A DNA stretch of 64,000 bases, taken from assembly GCA_045110335.1 (NCBI GenBank), contig JBGCGB010000022.1, forward strand, positions 51,519 to 115,518, written 5' to 3'. This document shows, piece after piece, positions 53,773-62,823 of this stretch. The stretch comes from CALBPI01 sp045110335 (GTDB lineage Bacteria; Pseudomonadota; Gammaproteobacteria; Steroidobacterales; Woeseiaceae). The notes below the pieces were generated by a model. That model saw nothing but the letters and a program-made list of their open reading frames with translations. It had not been told where the DNA came from and did no database searches. Made by a program: the position numbers and the translations under genes. Position 1 is the first letter of the stretch; the number at the start of each line of letters is the position of its first letter.

Positions 53773-55248
53773 ATGAAGACGAGAAATACGCTCATGTTTG
53801 CAATGGCAGTATCCTTGGTAGGGTCCTTTGCCGGGTGCGGAGGTGGTTCCGAAGGAACGACCGTAACTTCAACAACGCCAACGACGCCCTCAACCGGCGG
53901 CATCGGACGAAACGGAATTGCGGTCGGGCCCATCAGCACGTTTGGCAGCGTGGTCGTCAATGGTGTGACCTATAACACCGACTCAGCGACATTCACGGTC
54001 AATGACCAGCCCGGCACGCAGTCCGATCTTGCGGTTGGCGACGTGATTACCGTAGTCGGCACGATCGATAGCAACGGAACGACAGGCACAGCGAATACCG
54101 TCATGTACGACGATGTTGTCAAAGGTCCTGTCGAAAGCGTCGATCTACTTGCCAGTTCGCTCGTCGTCCTCGGGCAAACTGTCCTCGTCCGCCCAGAAAC
54201 ATCGTTCGACGATAGCTTCAGCCCCGTATCACTGGATGGCGTAAGCGTTGGTCAAATTATCGAAGTGAGTGGTCAGTTCGATGCGGATGGCAACATTGTT
54301 GCAACACGCCTCGAACCCAAGCCAGCAGGCACGCAATTTGAGGTACATGGAATCGTCTCTGGGCTCGATAGCGCCAATATGACGTTCAATTTGAGCAACC
54401 TGGTGGTCGACTATTCTGCGGCGACCTTAGACAACTTTACCGGCGGACAAATCAGCGAGGGCGACTTCGTCGAAGCGAAAGGACTGTCGCTGAGCGGGTC
54501 CGGCGTGTTACTGGCAACGGCAGTGGAGCTAGAGTCACTAGTCCCTGATACCGCGCCGGACGATCGCGTCGAAGTGGAGGGATTTATCGATCGATTCTCC
54601 TCCGCGACCGACTTCGACGTGGCCGGTTTTACCATTACGACAACGGCGAACACCGTCTACGAGGGTGGCGATGCCGCGGACCTCGGGCTGAATATCAAGG
54701 TTGAAGTGGAAGGAGACGTTGATGCCAATGGCATTGTGGTGGCCACAAAAGTTGACATACGACGTGCCAAAGCGGTTCGCGTAACGGCCCTTGTTGATTC
54801 GGTTGATTCCGCGAACGATTCACTCGTTGTCTTAGGTATCACGGTCACGACAGACGAGCTTACCCGGTTTGAGGACAAGAGCAACGCAGACGTCGATCCA
54901 CTTTCGATCACTGACATCAACACCGGAGATTACGTTGAAATTCGTGGTGATGAGTTTCCGGCAGGCAGTGGTGACATTCTTGCGACCGTCTTTGAACGCG
55001 AAGACCCGGATCCGGAAACGACGCTGCAGGGATTCGTCGAATCGAGCACCGAGCCCGCATTCTCCATTCTTGGTGTAACCATTCAGACCGACGCATCCAC
55101 TGTTTTCAGAGACGAGAATGAGGTCGTCATCTCAAGTGCTGACTTTTTTGCTCGACTAGCAGTTAACGACTTGGTGAAAGCAGAAGGATCCGAAGTGACT
55201 GACTCAACGATCGTTGCAACGGAAGTGGAATTTGAGCTGGAGTTTTAA
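53773..55248 (+). CDS. DUF5666 multi-repeat lipoprotein
   Basis: 491 residues, AGGAG before the ATG. Lipobox SFAGCGGG, followed by repeated OB-like DUF5666 units (pattern VDVGDxVxVxGxxDxxGxxxATxV), at least five, e.g. GQFDADGNIVATRLE and GDVDANGIVVATKVD. Probably a periplasmic or outer-membrane binding protein; role unknown. Confidence 0.87.
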   Translation: MKTRNTLMFAMAVSLVGSFAGCGGGSEGTTVTSTTPTTPSTGGIGRNGIAVGPISTFGSVVVNGVTYNTDSATFTVNDQPGTQSDLAVGDVITVVGTIDSNGTTGTANTVMYDDVVKGPVESVDLLASSLVVLGQTVLVRPETSFDDSFSPVSLDGVSVGQIIEVSGQFDADGNIVATRLEPKPAGTQFEVHGIVSGLDSANMTFNLSNLVVDYSAATLDNFTGGQISEGDFVEAKGLSLSGSGVLLATAVELESLVPDTAPDDRVEVEGFIDRFSSATDFDVAGFTITTTANTVYEGGDAADLGLNIKVEVEGDVDANGIVVATKVDIRRAKAVRVTALVDSVDSANDSLVVLGITVTTDELTRFEDKSNADVDPLSITDINTGDYVEIRGDEFPAGSGDILATVFEREDPDPETTLQGFVESSTEPAFSILGVTIQTDASTVFRDENEVVISSADFFARLAVNDLVKAEGSEVTDSTIVATEVEFELEF

Positions 55249-55258
55249 CGGGCCAAAT

Positions 55259-55465
55259 CTAGTCGCGGATGGCAACGACAGGATCGTTGTTGCCGTCCAA
55301 CGCCAGGTTGCCGATCAACGCCGCGCGTGATGACGTACGGGGCAATCCCGGGGAAGAAACATCGTGGCTGTTTTGGCATGAATCCATCATCGATGTGAAC
55401 GTGTCGCCTCGCTTGCTGGGTAACCGGTTTTTATTGGAATAATCGAATCGATCACTTCCTACCAT
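55259..55465 (-). CDS. Possible small ORF after sirtuin gene
   Basis: 68 codons starting directly at the end of the sirtuin gene (TGAATG), with GTGGGTGA just ahead. No family recognised and composition is not distinctive. Could be a coupled small protein or chance. Confidence 0.25.
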   Translation of the reverse strand: MVGSDRFDYSNKNRLPSKRGDTFTSMMDSCQNSHDVSSPGLPRTSSRAALIGNLALDGNNDPVVAIRD

Positions 55466-56191
55466 TCACCCACCCGCTTTCTCAATGTATTCAGACGCCG
55501 TCATGCGATGGTAGATCGCGCCGTTATAACCGATATCCACCGGCTTGGGATCGACGATCTCGACGGGCAGGTCTCTCGTGATCGCTGCGTGCAATGCCAT
55601 CTGCGTGATGTTGACGCTAAAGGATGTGCCCATGAACACGATGCGGTCCGCTTGCTGCATCCGTTGTTGCGCTTCTTCGATGCGATAGAGTGATGTGTAG
55701 AACTCATCGAATAACAACACATAGGGTTTAAACGAATGGTTGAGCTGCGGCGTGCCATCGATACGAAACAGCTCAAGCAATGATGACGATAAGTTCGCCT
55801 CGTCGACATCGTTCCATGGTGTCTCGATCGGATCGATCTCATGCGCTCGATCCTGATCGTGATACAGCGTCATCTGATCAAGGCGTCCGTGGATACTGAT
55901 GTAATGCTTATTGCCGGCCTTGCCGTCCAGCCCGTCAATGTTCTGCGTGATCAGATTCTTGTCGGCTAGCCAATAATGCACCGCATTCGGGCCATGATCG
56001 CGATAGGTGGCGAAGCGATGGTAATACCAGCTCAGAAAGTCCGTGGTGCGATGTTCATACATCGCGCGTGTGGCCATCTCCTGAGGCGTGTAGTTGTGAC
56101 TACCCACCGTCCAGTACCCGTCTTCCCCACGGAACGTCGGGATGCCGCTTTCAGCGCTGACGCCAGCGCCGGTGATATATAAGGTATTCAT
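55466..56191 (-). CDS. Sir2-family protein without zinc cysteines
   Basis: 241 residues from the ATG at 56189-56191. NAD-binding GAGVSAESGIPTFRG, TQNIDGLDGKAG and the catalytic His in SIHGRLDQ are all present. The four zinc-ribbon Cys of sirtuins are absent and the protein has no Cys at all, placing it with zinc-free Sir2-like NAD hydrolases/deacylases. Target unknown. Confidence 0.87.
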   Translation of the reverse strand: MNTLYITGAGVSAESGIPTFRGEDGYWTVGSHNYTPQEMATRAMYEHRTTDFLSWYYHRFATYRDHGPNAVHYWLADKNLITQNIDGLDGKAGNKHYISIHGRLDQMTLYHDQDRAHEIDPIETPWNDVDEANLSSSLLELFRIDGTPQLNHSFKPYVLLFDEFYTSLYRIEEAQQRMQQADRIVFMGTSFSVNITQMALHAAITRDLPVEIVDPKPVDIGYNGAIYHRMTASEYIEKAGG

Positions 56192-56582
56192 CGGTATAAA
56201 GTTATCACATGGCGATATCGAGAACGGTCGGACCGCATTACGGTGACGTACCCTACTAAAATCGGTTCGACCCCGTATCCGCAAGGGCTCCCGCCCGTGG
56301 GTTTGGGGCGGTTCGCCCCCCTAAATCCAGAGCTTCTCAGCGCTAACGGCGTTATGCCTTTGTGATATACTGCCGCTCGTCTGGCAAGGCCTGCAACGGA
56401 ACAAAAGACGCTGTTTTACAGTCGTTTTATCCCGAACCCGGTCTGCCAGCCATAACAAAACAGATCTTAATCTGTCGGGGGTTTTCGAACGCGTTATACA
56501 TCGTTCGGGTGCGGTCATTCGCACTTCGTAGTGGTGTGTGCAAAGGCGAGCTCCGGACAACCAACACGGAGTAATAATCAGC
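56192..56582. other. hppA upstream region / leader
   Basis: 391 bp with no gene. An extended -10 (TGATATACT, 56364-56371) would give a leader of about 200 nt holding small hairpins: ACAGAT-CTTA-ATCTGT (about 56459-56474), GTGCG-GTCATT-CGCAC (56509-56524) and a distant pair CTGGCA...TGCCAG. No known riboswitch was recognised. Confidence 0.4.
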
Positions 56583-58727
56583 ATGTCAATTGCGATTATC
56601 CTGGCCCTGTCCCTTTTCGGACTTGCTGTGGCCTTATTCTATTCACGTTCTGTCAGCCGCGTTGCGGTCGATATGGGTGTGGAAGACGAAGAAACGCGCG
56701 GCAAGCTGCGCAAGATCCACTCGGCGATCGCCGAAGGTGCAATGGCTTTCCTCAAGCAGGAATACAAGTTCATGGCTATCTTCATGGTCGTGTTCGGTAT
56801 CGTTATCGCGCTGTTGATCGACGATCACCACACCGAGAACGTCAATGAGGGTGTCTACACCTCAGTTGCGTTCCTCTTCGGTTCGATCATTTCCATTCTT
56901 AGTGGCTACATCGGCATGAAGATTGCGACGGCCGGTAACGTGCGTACTACGGTCTCAGCCAACCAGTCACTGTCGAGCGCGTTCAATATCGCGCTGCGAT
57001 CCGGCGCGGTCATGGGTTTTGCGCTGGTCAGCCTGGCCTCGCTGGGCATGTTGCTGATCTACCTCGGTATCAAATACGTGCTACCCGCCGACCTGCCACC
57101 ACATATTCTGATGGAAGTGATCGCGGGCTTCGGTCTCGGCGGATCGGCGATTGCGCTGTTCGCGCGTGTCGGCGGCGGTATCTTCACCAAGGCTGCTGAC
57201 GTAGGCGCTGACCTTGTGGGTAAAGTCGAAGCCGGTATTCCGGAAGATGATCCCCGCAATCCCGCTGTGATTGCTGACAACGTGGGCGACAACGTCGGTG
57301 ACGTTGCCGGTATGGGCGCTGATCTATTCGGATCTTGTGCCGAGAGTACCTGTGCGGCCATGGTCATTTCTGCGATTGCCTTCGCCGGCAATGTGGATGC
57401 GCTGCTCTATCCCATCGTTATCTCGGCAATCGGCATCCCGGTCAGCCTGGTCACGATTTTGTTGATCCGTGTCACCACAGAAGCACAGGTCGGTCCGGCC
57501 TTGAAGCGCATGCTGATCATCTCCAGTGTGATCATGGCGGTGGTGATGTACTTCGTCACCGACATGCTGATCCCCGCTGATTTTGCGATCAACGGCATAG
57601 CCTACAGTTCCACCGGTGTGTATTTATGTTTCCTCACTGGCCTCATTGCAGGGCTGGTTGTGGGGCTGCTCACCGAGTACTACACATCGGACCAGTACAA
57701 GCCTGTGCGTGAAGTCGCCGAGTCTTGTCAGACCGGTACTGCCACGAACATCATTTTTGGCTTGGCGCTTGGTTACAAGAGTGCGGTCGGTCCTTATCTC
57801 GCCATCGGTCTGGCGATCTACATCCCATGGATGTTGGCGGGCATGTACGGTATCGCGATTGCGTCACTGGGTATGCTCGGTACGCTGGTGATCGCATTGA
57901 CGATTGACGCCTACGGTCCGGTCGCTGACAACGCGGGCGGTATCGCGGAGATGGCGGGTATGCCCGAGCATGTGCGCGAACGAACAGACGTTCTCGACTC
58001 AGCGGGCAACACCACGGCTGCTATCGGTAAAGGCTTCGCTATCGGCGCGGCTATTCTGACGTCACTCGCCTTGTTCGGGGCGTTCTTGACGCGTGCTGAT
58101 CTGTTGATGAAAGAACAAGACCCGACGTCGGACTTGCTGGGTTCCATCAACCTGCTTGACCCCATGGTCTTTACGGGCTTGTTTATTGGTGCTGTTTTGC
58201 CGGCACTGTTTACAGCGATGACCATGAAGTCAGTCGGCTCTGCGGCGTTCAAGATGATTGAGGAAGTGCGTCGTCAGTTCAAAGCGATCCCGGGCATCAT
58301 GGAAGGCACAGGCGATCCGGATTACGCACAGTGTGTGGCGATCTCGACCCAAGCTGCCGTACGCGAAATGGTCGCACCAGGCATCCTGATCATGGGTGCT
58401 CCGTTGGTCACTGGCTTCCTCTTCGGGATCCAGGCAACGGCTGGCCTGTTGGCGGGTTCATTGGTTGCCGGTGGCGTCCTCGCCATCTCTGCTTCCAACT
58501 CGGGCGGCGCCTGGGATAACGCTAAGAAGTACATCGAGGCGGGTAACCTCGGCGGCAAAGGCACCGAAAATCACAAAGCTGCTGTTGTTGGCGATACAGT
58601 CGGTGATCCGCTCAAGGATACCTCTGGCCCGTCGCTGAATATCCTCATCAAGCTATCAGCGATCTTGTCGCTGGTCTTCGTACCGTTCTTCGTACAGTAC
58701 GGTGGGATCTTGCTGAAGTTCATGTAA
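56583..58727 (+). CDS. hppA: Membrane-bound pyrophosphatase (K+-dependent type)
   Basis: 714 residues, about 16 membrane helices. Hydrolyses PPi and pumps H+ or Na+. Signature motifs: DVGADLVGKVEAGIPEDDPRN (split by family), DNVGDNVGDVAGMGADLF, and GNTTAA with Ala479 at the position that is Lys in K+-independent enzymes. Ala there marks the K+-dependent branch, which includes Na+-translocating enzymes. Terminator follows. Confidence 0.95.
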   Translation: MSIAIILALSLFGLAVALFYSRSVSRVAVDMGVEDEETRGKLRKIHSAIAEGAMAFLKQEYKFMAIFMVVFGIVIALLIDDHHTENVNEGVYTSVAFLFGSIISILSGYIGMKIATAGNVRTTVSANQSLSSAFNIALRSGAVMGFALVSLASLGMLLIYLGIKYVLPADLPPHILMEVIAGFGLGGSAIALFARVGGGIFTKAADVGADLVGKVEAGIPEDDPRNPAVIADNVGDNVGDVAGMGADLFGSCAESTCAAMVISAIAFAGNVDALLYPIVISAIGIPVSLVTILLIRVTTEAQVGPALKRMLIISSVIMAVVMYFVTDMLIPADFAINGIAYSSTGVYLCFLTGLIAGLVVGLLTEYYTSDQYKPVREVAESCQTGTATNIIFGLALGYKSAVGPYLAIGLAIYIPWMLAGMYGIAIASLGMLGTLVIALTIDAYGPVADNAGGIAEMAGMPEHVRERTDVLDSAGNTTAAIGKGFAIGAAILTSLALFGAFLTRADLLMKEQDPTSDLLGSINLLDPMVFTGLFIGAVLPALFTAMTMKSVGSAAFKMIEEVRRQFKAIPGIMEGTGDPDYAQCVAISTQAAVREMVAPGILIMGAPLVTGFLFGIQATAGLLAGSLVAGGVLAISASNSGGAWDNAKKYIEAGNLGGKGTENHKAAVVGDTVGDPLKDTSGPSLNILIKLSAILSLVFVPFFVQYGGILLKFM

Positions 58728-58749
58728 GACTGACAGTCAGTGAAAACGA

Positions 58750-58779
58750 AAAGCCCGGCCTTATGCCGGGCTTTTTTTT
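58750..58779 (+). terminator. Intrinsic terminator of hppA
   Basis: AAAGCCCGGC-CTTAT-GCCGGGCTTT stem followed by a long T-run. Confidence 0.93.
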
Positions 58780-58876
58780 GGGTTTGGTTTGTTCGGGCGG
58801 AGCATAGGCTAGGGCCGAGATCTTTGACCACCTCTCTTGTTGCCGATTGTATTGTGCCTGTCCTGATTGTTCCTTC

Positions 58877-58929
58877 AGGGGTACCACACTCTCAACTAGC
58901 CAGTGGTCCGAAGAATGGCAGGCAGGTCA
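58877..58929 (-). mobile_element. Isolated IS3-family terminus (remnant)
   Basis: The reverse complement matches the left end of the IS element at 62832-62884 in 44 of 53 positions, including TGACCTGCCTG and TTCGGACCAC. No transposase remains beside it, so it is a solo inverted-repeat remnant in opposite orientation. Confidence 0.8.
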
Positions 58930-58973
58930 TTTCCTCCAGCGAAAACTAGCCTAAGACAACTAATGATGCGTTA

Positions 58974-59027
58974 GCTGTGCCTGTCCTATTTACCTTTGCT
59001 GCGGCTGTGCCTGTCCTATTTGCCTTT
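58974..59027. repeat. Tandem GCTGTGCCTGTCCTATTT repeat
   Basis: Two copies with a 30-bp period (58974 and 59004), sharing 18 identical bases then CCTTT; a 12-bp core TGTGCCTGTCCT recurs at 58853-58864. Looks like a short dispersed repeat or remnant of repeat-associated transposase DNA. Confidence 0.7.
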
Positions 59028-59048
59028 TGCCTTTTCTTACTGCTGACC

Positions 59049-60200
59049 CTAATCCGACTCTAACGCTGCTAAGGCGTGCTCGATGTAAAAAGGCAACAAC
59101 TCTCCATCCAAGGACAAACCTTTCGGCATTTGCTGGCCCAAACGCACGATGACTGCGCGGCGCGATGGCACGACAATCACGTATTGCCCCAAATGACCGC
59201 GCATCGCGTAATGAGGTATCGGTGCTGCATTATCGATCCATGTTGAATAGCCGTAAAACTCAGTAGGACCCGGTATGTGCATCGAATCGATGAAACTGGC
59301 ACTCACGAGCTGATTGCCTTGCCATGCCCCGCTTTGCAAAAAGAGCTGACCAAACTTTGCGAAATTCCGAGCGTTGGTATTCAGACAACAATACCCAAGC
59401 TCCATCCCGGTGCCATCAAGATGCCATAAACCATCATCATTCATGCCCATAGGTTGCCAGAGTTTTGTCGACAAGTATTCGCTGAGTGTTAACCCAGGTT
59501 TTGCGCTCGCCAATGCCCGACTCAGTGCAATAGCCAGCAATTGTGTCGACGCGCTGGAGTAGTAAAACCGAGTGCCCGGTGTATCTGAGAAAGACCTGTC
59601 GAGCAAGAATTTGCCGACATCGTGGGAGTACAGCAACGCGACAGTTGGACTAAACGGACTGTAATAGTGTTCATCCCAGTCATAACCGGAGGTCATTGAT
59701 GACAGCATGCCTAACGTCGCAGCTGCCGCATTCGGTTCGTCCGAAAATTCAGGAAGCCATTGGGTAACAGGTGTATCGAGCCCGGACACGATGCCATCTT
59801 CAATCGCCGCACCAAGCAGCAACGTCAGAACCGTTTTGGCCATTGAGAACGAGTTCGTTTTGCTGGTCGCCGTATACGGTTCGAAGTAGCGTTCCGCATA
59901 GAGTTTGCCATCTACAATCACGACGAACGCGGACGCTTTGTTCGCCGTCATGTAATCCAGCAGTATTGGGCTTAATGCATCACCGATGGCGTCCGGATGT
60001 GGCTGCCATTCTTGGACAGCAGCGCTACGGATCTGCCGAGTATCGAACAACATGTGATCATCGATGTTCGCTGTAGTATGACCTGACAGGTACGTCCTTT
60101 GGACTGCCTTCAGAATATAGGCATTCCCAGTGAGATACAGCAGCAAGATGCCGGAAAGTACCGCGAGGGCAAAGCCAATCAGAAGTTTCCTAATCACCAT
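59049..60200 (-). CDS. Serine hydrolase, class C beta-lactamase fold
   Basis: 383 residues. N-terminal membrane anchor (LIGFALAVLSGILLLYL). SxxK in SMAKT, YxS in YYSSAS and HxG in MRGHLGQ. Acts as esterase/peptidase in the periplasm; second such gene in the window (other at 30562-32343). Divergent side adjoins the IS cluster. Confidence 0.85.
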   Translation of the reverse strand: MVIRKLLIGFALAVLSGILLLYLTGNAYILKAVQRTYLSGHTTANIDDHMLFDTRQIRSAAVQEWQPHPDAIGDALSPILLDYMTANKASAFVVIVDGKLYAERYFEPYTATSKTNSFSMAKTVLTLLLGAAIEDGIVSGLDTPVTQWLPEFSDEPNAAAATLGMLSSMTSGYDWDEHYYSPFSPTVALLYSHDVGKFLLDRSFSDTPGTRFYYSSASTQLLAIALSRALASAKPGLTLSEYLSTKLWQPMGMNDDGLWHLDGTGMELGYCCLNTNARNFAKFGQLFLQSGAWQGNQLVSASFIDSMHIPGPTEFYGYSTWIDNAAPIPHYAMRGHLGQYVIVVPSRRAVIVRLGQQMPKGLSLDGELLPFYIEHALAALESD

Positions 60201-60372
60201 TAGTCCTTTTTCGAAATAGTCAGTTTAGCGAAGTCGAGTTATCAGGTTAGCGCTTGAGAAGCAGTCGTGCAGAGTGGAAAATTTACTTAGATTTCTTGCT
60301 TGCGTCTACGACAAGAGAGATAGTCGGCTCCGACAGTTCGTATATCCGATTGCTGCTGCATCTGCTGTGCCT
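60201..60372. other. Intergenic region before IS3 element
   Basis: 172 bp; nothing recognised. It shows no similarity to the IS66 fragment on the other side of the IS3 element. Confidence 0.5.
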
Positions 60373-60386
60373 CGTAAGCTTCCCCG

Positions 60387-61244
60387 TCAAGTCGACAGTG
60401 CATAAGTAGAGTTTCTGGCTTGGTAACGGGCTTCCGCTGGCGTGCGATCGCCGAGTGAGTCATGAGGTCTTTCCTCGTTGTATTCGATCATCCACCAGTA
60501 AGTAGCTTCGCGGACATCGTCCAGCGAAGCGAACAGATACTGATCAAGTAACTCTTCTCGATAGGTTCGGTTAAAGCGCTCGATGTAGGCGTTCTGATTG
60601 GGCTTGCCGGGCTGGATGTATTGGATTGCCATGCCAGCGTCTTTGGCCCAGGCGGTGAACACCTCGCCGAGGAATTCTGGACCGTTGTCAGTGCGTAGCA
60701 CCTGTGGCAGTCCATGTTGGTCTTTGAGTTTTTCGAACACACGCACAAGACGTGCCGAGGTCAGCGACGTATCGATCTCGATGTGAAGCGCTTCGCGGTT
60801 GAAGTCATCCACCACATTGAACGTTCTGAACCGTCGACTATTCGCCAGGCTGTCATGCATGAAGTCAGCAGACCAGACGGTGTCGGGCAGCTTCGGTACA
60901 TAAAGAGGCACGCGTGTTCGCTTCGGCAACCGGCGCTTGGCAGCACGACGCAGGTTCAGCTGCATCAGCTTGTACACGCGATAAATGCGTTTGTGGTTCC
61001 AACCATAGCCTTGTCGTCTAATCATCTTTCGACACTTCCAGAAGCCACGACTTGGGCGACCTTCGACCAGCGTACTCAGCACTGAGATAATTTCTGCATC
61101 TTTAACACTCCAGTGCGGTGGCACTCGGTAGTAAGCTGAACGATGTAGCCCGGCGCAGTCACATGCGCGACTGATCGGCAATCGATGCGCTTTGACCATT
61201 GCCTGCGCTACCTCACGACGGCGAGCAGGCGTCACAGCTTTTTT
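60387..61244 (-). CDS. IS3-family transposase OrfB (integrase core)
   Basis: About 285 residues when entered by -1 frameshift at 61238-61244. HTH_21 segment then rve core with DDE residues: WSADFMHD, RTDNGPEF and NAYIERFNRTYR, and the C-terminal YNEERPHDSLG. Its stop lies within the terminal repeat. Appears intact. Confidence 0.9.
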   Translation of the reverse strand, partial: KKAVTPARRREVAQAMVKAHRLPISRACDCAGLHRSAYYRVPPHWSVKDAEIISVLSTLVEGRPSRGFWKCRKMIRRQGYGWNHKRIYRVYKLMQLNLRRAAKRRLPKRTRVPLYVPKLPDTVWSADFMHDSLANSRRFRTFNVVDDFNREALHIEIDTSLTSARLVRVFEKLKDQHGLPQVLRTDNGPEFLGEVFTAWAKDAGMAIQYIQPGKPNQNAYIERFNRTYREELLDQYLFASLDDVREATYWWMIEYNEERPHDSLGDRTPAEARYQARNSTYALST

Positions 61245-61498
61245 GCAATGACGTCCTTCATCGCTACGTTCTCTAGCGCTAGATCTGCATACATCCGTTT
61301 GAGCTTGGCATTCTCCGCTTCGAGCTCTCGTACGCGGCGCAAATCCGACGCTTCCATGCCGCCGTACTTCGACTTCCACTTGTAGTACGTGGCATCCGAG
61401 ATGCCGTGTTGACGGCAAATCTCTTTGACCTTCATGCCTGCATCGGCTTCTTTTAAGATCGCAACAATCTGCGACTCAGTAAATCGGGACTTTCTCAT
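61232..61498 (-). CDS. IS3-family transposase OrfA
   Basis: 88 residues, HTH_Tnp_1 helix-turn-helix (TESQIVAILKEADAGMKVKE, GISDATYYKWKSKYGG) plus leucine-zipper-like tail. Ends on the slippery run A AAA AAG (minus strand, 61238-61244), allowing -1 frameshift into OrfB. Confidence 0.93.
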   Translation of the reverse strand: MRKSRFTESQIVAILKEADAGMKVKEICRQHGISDATYYKWKSKYGGMEASDLRRVRELEAENAKLKRMYADLALENVAMKDVIAKKL

Positions 61499-61568
61499 AG
61501 CATTCTCCTAGTTCTAGAATGCCAGAAAGCTCTGCTAATCGCTGTCGCTCAGACGGGGAAGCTTACGG

Positions 61569-61826
61569 TTCGTCATCGGCAGAAAAAACTGGTTGTTCTG
61601 CGACTCGGTGGCAGGGGCCAACGCCAGTGCCAATCTCTACAGCCTGATCGAAACGGCCAAGGCCAACAAGATCGAGCCATACGGTTATCTCAGGAAAGTG
61701 TTTACCGAGTTGCCGCAGGCAACCACCGTTGAACAGATCGAAGCGTTGCTGCCGGTGCCGACTGGCGACGACAGCTGCCCAGCAGTATCATCAATCAACA
61801 AGGCGGCAAGTGAAACCCGTCGTTAA
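61569..61826 (+). pseudogene. IS66-family transposase C-terminal fragment
   Basis: 85 codons ending in the typical IS66 TnpC tail: FVIGRKNWLFCDSVAGA, ANLYSLIETAKANKIEPY, VFTELPQATTVEQIEALLP. The 5' part is missing precisely at the IS3 element boundary. Confidence 0.85.
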
Positions 61827-61863
61827 TGCAACGGATACATATTTCCGTGGATAAATTCAAGTC

Positions 61864-62823
61864 CTATTCGTCATCGTCAATCCAGTCGAAGATTTCTCGC
61901 GAATCTATTTCATTGTTAATTGAATTGAGTATTTCGTTGGCCCTTTTGTCCGCCTTTTCTATCGCATAGCCACCGAGGTGAATTCTTGCATTTGCTCGGA
62001 AACCCTCCTGAGGTATACAAGCCAGCTCGGTATCACAAATGTCCCTTAGAATACCAGTTGACCTCAAGCAGTCGTCCGTTTGATCACAAGCAATCAATAA
62101 GAGAGCTAAGGAGTCATCTAAACCAATGACAGTACCGGCTCCAAATGTTCCCGCCATTGCAGTTGCAACAGGATCCCCAGAACGCACTCCATCAACAAAA
62201 CGTTGTCGTGCTGCAGTTCGGTCTTCCGAGCGCTTGTACTCTTTGACTGCACTATCAATCAACGCAGGGGGATATCCTCGTTTAACGCTTTGCTCTAATA
62301 GGTACGAATCAAACATGTATCTGTCGACCCACAAATTTTCGTTAAACAGGCCTCTGCACTGCTTTTCCCGGAGATAGTAGAAATTGATCTCGGCAGTGTC
62401 AGTGATGTTATTGGATGCAATGAAAGCGGGCGCTGGTTGTGACATAAGTCTACGCACGTCTCGACATTGTCTTAATAAAGTAGCTGTTGCGTAAAAAGAC
62501 CCCTCAACATTATTCTTCATGAGCGCCTCAAGCTCATAAAGGATGGGCAGGAAATCTACACTTTGGAGCAATAGAAGCGGTAATTGGCCATTCGCAAGGA
62601 ACGAGCTTAGCTCCGTTTGTGAAAGCTCTAGCTCCTCTTGATTCATAATACTTTGTTTTTTATAAGAATTTTCTGGTGATGGCTCTGTTAACAAAGGCTT
62701 TAGAGCATCAGCTACTAAATTTTTTTGTTCCCCGTGAGATAAATTCTGTTTTGGCAACAGTAGTACCACTGCACTGACGATAGTCACTGCAAGACCGAAG
62801 ATTCTTCGTTTAGATTTAATCAT
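61864..62823 (-). CDS. Membrane-anchored orphan protein, unknown
   Basis: 319 residues, N-terminal signal-anchor (IFGLAVTIVSAVVLLLP). The remainder is helical with several Cys (CRDVRRL, CRGLF, CDQTDDC, CDTELAC) and an acidic C-terminus (DWIDDDE). More AT-rich than neighbours. Flanked by IS debris on both sides; the IS terminus lies 8 bp before its ATG, so its own promoter is lost. No family recognised. Confidence 0.65.
   Translation of the reverse strand: MIKSKRRIFGLAVTIVSAVVLLLPKQNLSHGEQKNLVADALKPLLTEPSPENSYKKQSIMNQEELELSQTELSSFLANGQLPLLLLQSVDFLPILYELEALMKNNVEGSFYATATLLRQCRDVRRLMSQPAPAFIASNNITDTAEINFYYLREKQCRGLFNENLWVDRYMFDSYLLEQSVKRGYPPALIDSAVKEYKRSEDRTAARQRFVDGVRSGDPVATAMAGTFGAGTVIGLDDSLALLLIACDQTDDCLRSTGILRDICDTELACIPQEGFRANARIHLGGYAIEKADKRANEILNSINNEIDSREIFDWIDDDE

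Larger units (their letters stand above)
60373..61567 (-). mobile_element. Complete IS3-family insertion sequence
   Basis: 1195 bp bounded by perfect 16-bp inverted repeats CGTAAGCTTCCCCGTC (60373-60388 and 61552-61567), with partial similarity continuing inward (CGACAG). Contains orfA and orfB in -1 frame relation. No short target duplication could be seen. Confidence 0.9.

Noticed and set aside
55466..56191. SIR2 gene as part of an antiphage defence island
   Set aside because: No partner defence genes (Argonaute, HerA, DSR-type fusion) nearby, and the protein is a single short domain.
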